11,173 nt of DNA from an uncultured Pseudorhodobacter sp. (GTDB lineage: Bacteria; Pseudomonadota; Alphaproteobacteria; Rhodobacterales; Rhodobacteraceae): assembly GCA_945957495.1 (NCBI GenBank), contig CAMFLG010000057.1:1-11173 (forward strand). Direction: 5' to 3'. A program made the position numbers and the translations under genes. Below the pieces are notes generated by a model. That model ran no database searches. It worked only from the letters and a program-made list of their open reading frames with translations, and was not told the DNA's origin. Shown in pieces: positions 6,604-11,173 of this stretch. How positions within the stretch are numbered: position 1 is the stretch's first letter; each line of letters begins with the position of its first letter.

Positions 6604-7650
6604 ATGCCCATCACCCTGACCTCGCTTTCCGATCTGGCCGCGCATGGCTTTGATGACATCATCGACGTGCGGGCGCCTGCCGAATATGCCGAAGACCATT
6701 TGCCGGGGGCGATCAGCCTGCCGGTGCTGGATGATGCGCAGCGCGCCGAAGTGGGCACGATTTACAAACAGGTGAGCCCGTTCAGTGCGCGCAAACTGGG
6801 GGCGGCGCTGGTCGCGGCTAATGCAGCGCGGCATTTGCAGGGGCCTTTGGCGGACAAGCCCGGAGGATGGCGGCCCTTGGTGTATTGCTGGCGCGGTGGC
6901 CAGCGATCGGGGTCGTGTGCGCTGATCCTGGGGCAGATCGGCTGGCGGGTCGAGACGATTGCGGGCGGTTACAAGGCGTGGCGGGCGCTGGTGGTCAAGG
7001 CGCTTTATGAGACGGCGTTTCCCTGCCCGGTGGTGGTGCTGGACGGCAATACCGGATCGGCCAAGACCGAGGTGCTGCAATTGCTTGCGGCGCGCGGCGT
7101 GCAGGTGCTGGATCTGGAGGGTCTGGCGCGGCATCGCGGTTCGCTGTTCGGCGGGCTGGGGCCGCAACCGTCGCAAAAGGCATTTGATTGCGCGCTGGCC
7201 ATGGCGATTTCGCGGCTGGACCCGGGCCGGGTGGTGGTGATCGAGGCGGAAAGTTCCAAGGTGGGCAATTGCCGGTTGCCTCCGGGAATCTGGAAGGCGA
7301 TGCAAGCCGCCCCGCGCGTGGCCATTTCGGCACCGCTGGCGGCGCGGGCAGAGTACTTGACGCGCGCCTATGGCGATCTGGTGGCCGATCCGGATGCGCT
7401 GGCGGCGGTGATCGAGCGGCTGCGGCCTGCGCATTCGGGCGAGCGGATTGCCGAATGGTTGGCGATGGTGCCGCGCGGAAGTTTTGCCGAACTGGCCTCA
7501 GGCCTGATGCAGCACCATTACGACCCGCGCTATGAAAAGCATCGCGCGCGGTTACAGGTGCCGATGCAGGAGGTCGCGGCGGAAGGGCTGGGGCCGGATG
7601 ATCTGGAGCGGCTGGCCGATCAGGTCGCGGCGTTGGTTTCGGATGGTTGA
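6604..7650 (+). CDS. mnmH: tRNA 2-selenouridine synthase
   Basis: 348 residues, also known as selU or ybbB. It replaces the sulfur of 2-thiouridine at wobble position 34 of certain tRNAs with selenium, using selenophosphate, by way of a geranylated intermediate. The N-terminal rhodanese domain (about 1-130) contains D-V-R-A-P-x-E-Y (21-28) and the catalytic Cys95 in the diagnostic CWRGG loop (95-99). The C-terminal half carries a P-loop, G-N-T-G-S-A-K-T at 148-155, and the family block D-L-E-G-L-A-x-H-R-G-S-x-F-G at 170-183. The length fits the family (E. coli about 364). It starts after a strong AGGAGGG site and is followed by a terminator-like hairpin. The gene facing it encodes the selenophosphate-making SelD fusion, which strongly supports the function. 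Confidence 0.95.
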   Translation: MPITLTSLSDLAAHGFDDIIDVRAPAEYAEDHLPGAISLPVLDDAQRAEVGTIYKQVSPFSARKLGAALVAANAARHLQGPLADKPGGWRPLVYCWRGGQRSGSCALILGQIGWRVETIAGGYKAWRALVVKALYETAFPCPVVVLDGNTGSAKTEVLQLLAARGVQVLDLEGLARHRGSLFGGLGPQPSQKAFDCALAMAISRLDPGRVVVIEAESSKVGNCRLPPGIWKAMQAAPRVAISAPLAARAEYLTRAYGDLVADPDALAAVIERLRPAHSGERIAEWLAMVPRGSFAELASGLMQHHYDPRYEKHRARLQVPMQEVAAEGLGPDDLERLADQVAALVSDG

Positions 7651-7682
7651 TCCGCGCGCTTGACCGGCGGTTTTGAAATTGA

Positions 7683-7705
7683 GCGGCTGCGCCGCGTTTG
7701 TTTTT
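7683..7705 (+). terminator. Intrinsic terminator of mnmH
   Basis: A GC-only stem, GCGGC-TGC-GCCGC (7683-7695), is followed by a T-rich tract, GTTTGTTTTT (7696-7705), 33 bp after the mnmH stop. The stem is short (5 bp) but strong. Confidence 0.6.
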
Positions 7706-7718
7706 CTCTCGCCTTTAA

Positions 7719-7813
7719 GGCGGATCAGGTTTGAATGGCATCGGAAATCGCTGCCTCTCGCTGCGCTCGACCGCGTTTTTCGATGATCATTTGAATTCGA
7801 AACCTGATCCGCC
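7719..7813. repeat. Roughly 95-nt long imperfect hairpin between mnmH and the selD fusion
   Basis: The ends are a perfect 14-bp inverted repeat, GGCGGATCAGGTTT at 7719-7732 and its exact complement at 7800-7813. Pairing continues inward. GAAT (7733-7736) pairs with ATTC (7795-7798) after one bulged G. After an unequal internal loop, CATCGGAAATCG (7739-7750) pairs with CGTTTTTCGATG (7774-7785), with one wobble and one mismatch. The loop is about 23 nt. A smaller palindrome, CGCCTT-T-AAGGCG (7710-7722), overlaps its left edge. It could be a bidirectional 3'-end structure, a small RNA, or a degenerate miniature inverted-repeat element; I see no convincing target-site duplication. It encodes no credible protein. 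Confidence 0.6.
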
Positions 7814-7836
7814 CCTGCCTGCGGCCAACCGGCTTG

Positions 7837-7879
7837 GCGCGTGCGCTCCGCGCGGGGATATTTAGGGACAGAAAATGGC
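7837..7879. repeat. GC stem plus GGGGATATTTAGGGACAGAAAA tail beside the selD stop
   Basis: GCGCG (7837-7841) and CGCGC (7849-7853) form a short stem with a 7-nt loop. The tail then runs through GATATTT and ends 1-5 bp before the selD stop. I recall similar GC-stem-plus-GGATATTT sequences scattered between genes in Rhodobacteraceae genomes, so this may be a copy of a dispersed intergenic motif. That recollection cannot be checked here. It may act as the 3' end of either facing transcript. Confidence 0.35.
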
Positions 7880-10051
7880 TCAGGCCAGGGTGATGCGGGG
7901 CGGACCGGCGGTGATTTTGCCGATGCGGGCGGCGCTTGGGCCGAGGGCCGCGAGCAAGCTGGCGGCGATGTCGGCGGGAACGGCGGCAAGCAGGCCGCCT
8001 GCGGTTTGCGGATCGTAAAGCAGGGCTTTGCCGGGGCTGTCCGGCCCGCTGATCCGGCCGATGGTGGCGGCGCGGTTGGCGGGGGCGAGGCTGGAGGCTT
8101 GACCGGCTGCGGCAAGGGCCAGCGCGCCGGGCAGGGTCGGGATCGCCGCGAGGTCAAGGGTGGCGCCGCAGCCGGAGGCATCGAGGATTTCCAGGAGGTG
8201 GCCGCCCAGACCAAAGCCGGTTACATCGGTCATGGCGCGGGCATGAGGGGCCAGCAGGGCCGCGGCAGGGCCGTTGGGTTGGGTCATCGCGGCGAGGGCT
8301 GCGGCGACTGATTCGCCCAGGATCAGGCCGGATAGGCGGGCCATCGCCATCTCTGCCGCCATGATGGTTCCGGAACCGATGGGTTTGGTCAGGATCAGCA
8401 CGTCCCCCGGTTTAGCGCCGCCCTTGGTGATGGCGCGGGCCGCAAGGCCGGTGACGGTGAAGCCGATGGTCAGTTCTGCCCCGACCGAGGTGTGGCCACC
8501 GACCACATCGGCGCCTGCGGCGCGGAACACCTCGGATGCTTCGGACATGATCTCGGCCAGCATGTTGGCGCCTTTTTCCGGTGAAAGCCGGGGCAGGGTG
8601 ATTTGCGCAAGGGCTACTTGCGGGGCGGCGCCCATGGCCCAGATATCGCCCATGGCGTGGATGGCGGCGATGCGCGCCATCAGGCGGGCATCGTTGGTGA
8701 AGGCGCGCAGATGGTCGGTGGTGATGACCTGAACACCGGTCGGCGCGTGCAGGATGGCGGCATCATCGCCGGGGCCAGAGATGACATCGGCGCGGGTTGG
8801 GGCGGGCAGGCTGGCGAGGGCGGTGGACAGATCCGCCGCGCCCAGTTTTGCGCCGCAGCCGCCGCAAAGGGGCTTGTCGCCCATCGCCTCTAACAGACCC
8901 GGCACGGCGGGGTTGGGCAGGGAAAGGGCGGGCATCGCGGGGTAATCGGCGAATTTCGCCATGAATTTGCGGTCGATGCGGTCTTTCCAGCGCCAGAGCC
9001 AGGCGCCATCCAAGGGCAGATGCCATTTGTCGGCCACGGCGGATTTTCCACCGGTGGAGATCAGCTTGAGATAATCGCGCTGCGGTGCGTAGGCCCGCAG
9101 GGGCGATTGCGTCAGCGCGGCGCGCAGGTTGTGAAACAGGATGGGTGCCGCGCGCACGGCATAGACGCCCGCCTTGGGCCGGGGGGCAAAGCCAAGATCG
9201 GCGCAGTCGCCGACGGCGAAGATGGTGGCGTCCGAGCTTTGCAACTGTGGTGAGACGGTGATGAAACCGTTTTTCAGCGCAATGCCGGTGTCCTGAAGCC
9301 AGTCTTGCGGGCGACTTCCGGCAACTGCGAGGGTGAAATCGGAGGTAAGGCTGCGGCCATCGGTCAGGATCACGGCATTGGCGGTGATCCGGGCAGGGGC
9401 GGCTTTGGTCAGCACCGGGATACGCGCCTGCGCCAGATGCGCCAGAAGTGCGCGCCTTGTGCCTGCGCCGATGCCGCCCAAGGGCGCCTCGGCCTGTTCC
9501 AGCAGGGTGATCGTGGCGCCGGGGCCAAGGCGGTGGCGCGAGGCCAGCGCCAGCTCTACCCCGCCGATGCCTGCCCCAATCACCACCACTTGTGGGCTAG
9601 GCAGGGCGCGGGCGACGAAGGCCTGCCAGCTTTCGGCATAGTCCCCCAAGGGTTTGGCGGCGGTAGCGTGATCGGCAAAGCCGGGCAGGCCAGGTAGATC
9701 CGAGGCGACGCCGATGTCGATGCTGGCGATGTCATAGGCAAGCGGTGGGCGGTTTGCCAGTTGCACGGCGCGGGCGCTGCGATCAAAGCCCGTCACGCGG
9801 TCAAGGATCACGCGCGCCCCGGCAAAGCGAGCAAGGCGCACGAGGTCGATCATGATCTCGTCCCTTGCGTAGTGGCCTGCGATCAGGCCGGGCAACATGC
9901 CGGTATAGGGTGCGGCGGGGCCAGGGTTGATCACGGTCACGCGGACGCCGGGCAAGGGCTGCATCGCCCACATGCGCAGCACAAGCGCATGGGCATGACC
10001 GCCGCCGACCAGCAGCAGATCCTTGACCACCGGATAGGGTTGCGCCTGCAT
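7880..10051 (-). CDS. selD: FAD/NAD(P)-dependent oxidoreductase fused to selenide, water dikinase (SelD)
   Basis: 723 residues, two enzymes in one chain. Residues about 1-380 form a pyridine-nucleotide-disulfide/NDH-2-like flavoprotein: FAD-binding V-G-G-G-H-A-H at 15-21, second dinucleotide fold I-G-A-G-I-G-G-V-E at 158-166, and FAD-contacting F-A-V-G-D-C-A at 278-284. Residues about 389-723 form SelD, which makes selenophosphate from selenide and ATP. The catalytic pair lies in C-G-G-C-G-A-K, with Cys399 and Lys402 matching E. coli Cys17 and Lys20. ATP/metal motifs G-D-D-A-A (428-432), T-T-D-H (444-447), H-A-M-G-D (465-469) and G-G-H-T (518-521) follow. The position of the catalytic Cys is an ordinary cysteine codon, not selenocysteine. 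The start is ATG at 10051, with AGAGG five bases upstream. The open frame continues 183 codons further upstream, but that stretch lies antisense to rpoN and is rejected. Such fusions are known in alphaproteobacteria and cyanobacteria; the flavoprotein's substrate is not established. Confidence 0.94.
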   Translation of the reverse strand: MQAQPYPVVKDLLLVGGGHAHALVLRMWAMQPLPGVRVTVINPGPAAPYTGMLPGLIAGHYARDEIMIDLVRLARFAGARVILDRVTGFDRSARAVQLANRPPLAYDIASIDIGVASDLPGLPGFADHATAAKPLGDYAESWQAFVARALPSPQVVVIGAGIGGVELALASRHRLGPGATITLLEQAEAPLGGIGAGTRRALLAHLAQARIPVLTKAAPARITANAVILTDGRSLTSDFTLAVAGSRPQDWLQDTGIALKNGFITVSPQLQSSDATIFAVGDCADLGFAPRPKAGVYAVRAAPILFHNLRAALTQSPLRAYAPQRDYLKLISTGGKSAVADKWHLPLDGAWLWRWKDRIDRKFMAKFADYPAMPALSLPNPAVPGLLEAMGDKPLCGGCGAKLGAADLSTALASLPAPTRADVISGPGDDAAILHAPTGVQVITTDHLRAFTNDARLMARIAAIHAMGDIWAMGAAPQVALAQITLPRLSPEKGANMLAEIMSEASEVFRAAGADVVGGHTSVGAELTIGFTVTGLAARAITKGGAKPGDVLILTKPIGSGTIMAAEMAMARLSGLILGESVAAALAAMTQPNGPAAALLAPHARAMTDVTGFGLGGHLLEILDASGCGATLDLAAIPTLPGALALAAAGQASSLAPANRAATIGRISGPDSPGKALLYDPQTAGGLLAAVPADIAASLLAALGPSAARIGKITAGPPRITLA

Positions 10052-10153
10052 CCTGACCTCTGATTGTTCGCACTCAGCATAGGGTTGCTGCGGGCGGATG
10101 GCCATGGCCTGCGACGACTTGCCTGTGCGGCGGCAGCGTCCTAGGCTTGTGCC
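10052..10153. promoter_or_regulatory. Divergent selD-rpoN intergenic region
   Basis: The 102 bp must hold promoters for both directions. On the minus strand AGAGG (10057-10061) is the selD ribosome site. On the plus strand TTGCCT (10119-10124), a 17-bp spacer and TAGGCT (10142-10147) form a weak promoter candidate that would start transcription at about the rpoN ATG. The palindrome GGCCATGGCC (10100-10109) lies in the middle. No sigma-54 site (TGGCAC-N5-TTGC type) was seen. Confidence 0.35.
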
Positions 10154-11173
10154 ATGAATGCCCGTCGCCCGCGCCTTGGCCTGACCCAGATCCAACGATT
10201 GTCGTTGAACAGCAGCCTGCACGCGTCGATTTCGGTGCTGCGCAGCGACGCCGAAGGGTTGACCCGCTATCTGGAAGAGCAAGCCGCGGACAATCCGTAT
10301 CTGCGGCTGCAGGCGGTGGTGGCCCCTGCCGGGGACTGGCTGCCACGCTGGACAGGTGTGTTTGCCTCCGCCGGCGGAAGTGGCAATGCCGCCGACCTGC
10401 CCGAGGCGTCGCCCAGCCTGATGGCGCATGTGCTGGCCGAGATCGCGGCTTTGCATCTGCAGCCGCGTGAGGGGCGTATCGCGCTGGCGCTGGCAGAGGC
10501 GTTGGAACCTTCGGGTTGGATCAGTGCCTCTGCCGTCGGCATCGCGGCAGAGTTGGGCGTGACAGAGGCCGAGGTTGAGGCGGTGTTGATCCGGCTGCAA
10601 GGCATTGAGCCTGCCGGGTTGTTTGCACGCAATCTTGCCGAATGCCTGCGGCTGCAGGCGGCAGAGGCGGGGGTGCTGGATGCGGCGATGCAGGGGGTTC
10701 TGGCGCGGCTGGACCTGCTGGCGCGGGGCGATCTGGCGCGGTTGGCGCGGCTGTGCAAAATTTCAGAGGCGCAGGTGGCGCAGATATTTGCCAGCATCCG
10801 CCGGATGGACCCCAAGCCCGGCACCCAGTTTGCGGCACTATCGGCATCTGCACGACGCGAGCCGGACTTGACGGTGCGGCACGGGCCTGCGGGGTGGGAG
10901 GTGGCGTTGAACCGTTCGGCCCTGCCCGACGTGCGGGTTGATCCGGCGGCGGACGGGGCGGCAGAGGCGCTGTCGGCGGCCAGATCGGTACAACGCATGG
11001 TGGACGCGCGCAATTCCACCCTGTTGGAGGTTGGCCGCGAGATCGTGCGGCGGCAGGGCGAGGCGTTGGAACTGGGGCCGATTGCGCTGCATCCGATGAC
11101 CATGGCCGATCTGGCGGAGGTGCTGGGCTATCATGAAAGCACGATCAGCCGGGTGGTGGCGGGGGCCAGTTTG
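10154..11173 (+). CDS. rpoN: RNA polymerase sigma-54 factor, N-terminal 340 codons (3' end outside window)
   Basis: The frame is open with no stop from ATG 10154 to the right edge. Region I is recognised in L-x-L-T-Q-I-Q-R-L-S-L-N-S-S-L and L-E-E-Q-A-A-D-N-P-Y-L (residues 8-50), the part that contacts activators and inhibits open-complex formation. A short low-complexity region II (about 55-85) follows. The core-binding domain has E-P-S-G-W-I-S (118-124), I-E-P-A-G-L-F-A-R-N-L-x-E-C-L (151-165) and R-R-M-D-P-K-P-G (216-223). The helix-turn-helix area includes A-R-N-S-T-L-L-E-V (285-293) and M-A-D-L-A-E-V-L-G-Y-H-E-S-T-I-S-R-V (317-334). The RpoN box lies beyond the window. An in-frame TAG at 10142 rules out an earlier start. 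No ribosome binding site is seen, so initiation may be leaderless. Rhodobacterales often carry several rpoN paralogues; which one this is cannot be told. Confidence 0.92.
   Translation, partial: MNARRPRLGLTQIQRLSLNSSLHASISVLRSDAEGLTRYLEEQAADNPYLRLQAVVAPAGDWLPRWTGVFASAGGSGNAADLPEASPSLMAHVLAEIAALHLQPREGRIALALAEALEPSGWISASAVGIAAELGVTEAEVEAVLIRLQGIEPAGLFARNLAECLRLQAAEAGVLDAAMQGVLARLDLLARGDLARLARLCKISEAQVAQIFASIRRMDPKPGTQFAALSASARREPDLTVRHGPAGWEVALNRSALPDVRVDPAADGAAEALSAARSVQRMVDARNSTLLEVGREIVRRQGEALELGPIALHPMTMADLAEVLGYHESTISRVVAGASL

Noticed and set aside
5374..7434. 686-codon open frame on the minus strand across the hydrolase and mnmH genes
   Set aside because: It is antisense to two genes with complete catalytic motifs. 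Its translation is rich in His, Arg, Gln and Pro, as expected for the complementary strand of GC-rich coding DNA, with no recognisable domain.
8825..8880. Selenocysteine in the SelD active site
   Set aside because: The catalytic position is a normal Cys codon with no in-frame TGA in the C-G-G-C-G-A-K motif.
10052..10600. N-terminal extension of the selD fusion by 183 codons
   Set aside because: It would run antisense through rpoN, lacks a flavoprotein-like start, and the ATG at 10051 has a good AGAGG site directly before the V-G-G-G-H-A-H fold.
10267..11103. 278-codon minus-strand open frame opposite rpoN
   Set aside because: Ser/Arg/Ala-rich composition typical of antisense frames; the plus strand shows clear sigma-54 motifs without a stop through the edge.

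Overview
The window reads as chromosomal DNA of an alphaproteobacterium, most likely a member of the Rhodobacterales (Rhodobacteraceae). This rests on the high G+C content with strongly GC-biased third codon positions, the alphaproteobacterial style of Pth, and the GC-stem intergenic sequences. The taxonomic call is an inference from overall look, not from a marker-gene search. No tRNA, rRNA, CRISPR array, transposase or phage gene was seen.

Layout. (1) 1-3292, plus strand, arginine block: the 3' end of a Mur-ligase/cyanophycin-synthetase-like gene runs in from the left edge. A 219-bp gap follows, holding a perfect AT-rich palindrome, a second small inverted repeat and a possible promoter. 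Then comes a tight two-gene operon of a 12-TM arginine/ornithine-type antiporter (arcD) and arginine deiminase (arcA). (2) 3299-4303, minus strand: a glycosyltransferase of the family-2-like type, convergent with arcA and only 6 bp from it. (3) 4434-6549, plus strand: peptidyl-tRNA hydrolase (pth), a small unrecognised ORF that looks frameshifted, and a membrane-anchored serine hydrolase of the beta-lactamase/6-aminohexanoate-dimer hydrolase type. (4) 6604-10051, selenium block: tRNA 2-selenouridine synthase (mnmH/selU) on the plus strand faces a 723-residue fusion of an FAD/NAD(P)-dependent oxidoreductase with selenide, water dikinase (SelD) on the minus strand. The 229 bp between them hold a terminator, a roughly 95-nt long imperfect hairpin and a GC-rich stem. 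(5) 10154-11173, plus strand: the first 340 codons of the sigma-54 factor rpoN, divergent from the selD fusion and cut by the right edge.

How the genes fit together. The SelD half of the fusion makes selenophosphate, and MnmH uses it to change 2-thiouridine into 2-selenouridine in the tRNA wobble position. The two genes therefore form a complete selenouridine module, and the fused flavoprotein may supply or sense reduced selenium (inference). ArcD plus ArcA give arginine uptake and deimination to citrulline and ammonia. No arcB or arcC is present in the window, so ATP formation from citrulline is not shown here. The upstream Mur-ligase fragment resembles the C-terminal domain of cyanophycin synthetase, which suggests, without proving it, a link to arginine-containing peptides. 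The rest (pth, glycosyltransferase, hydrolase, rpoN) looks like ordinary chromosomal background.
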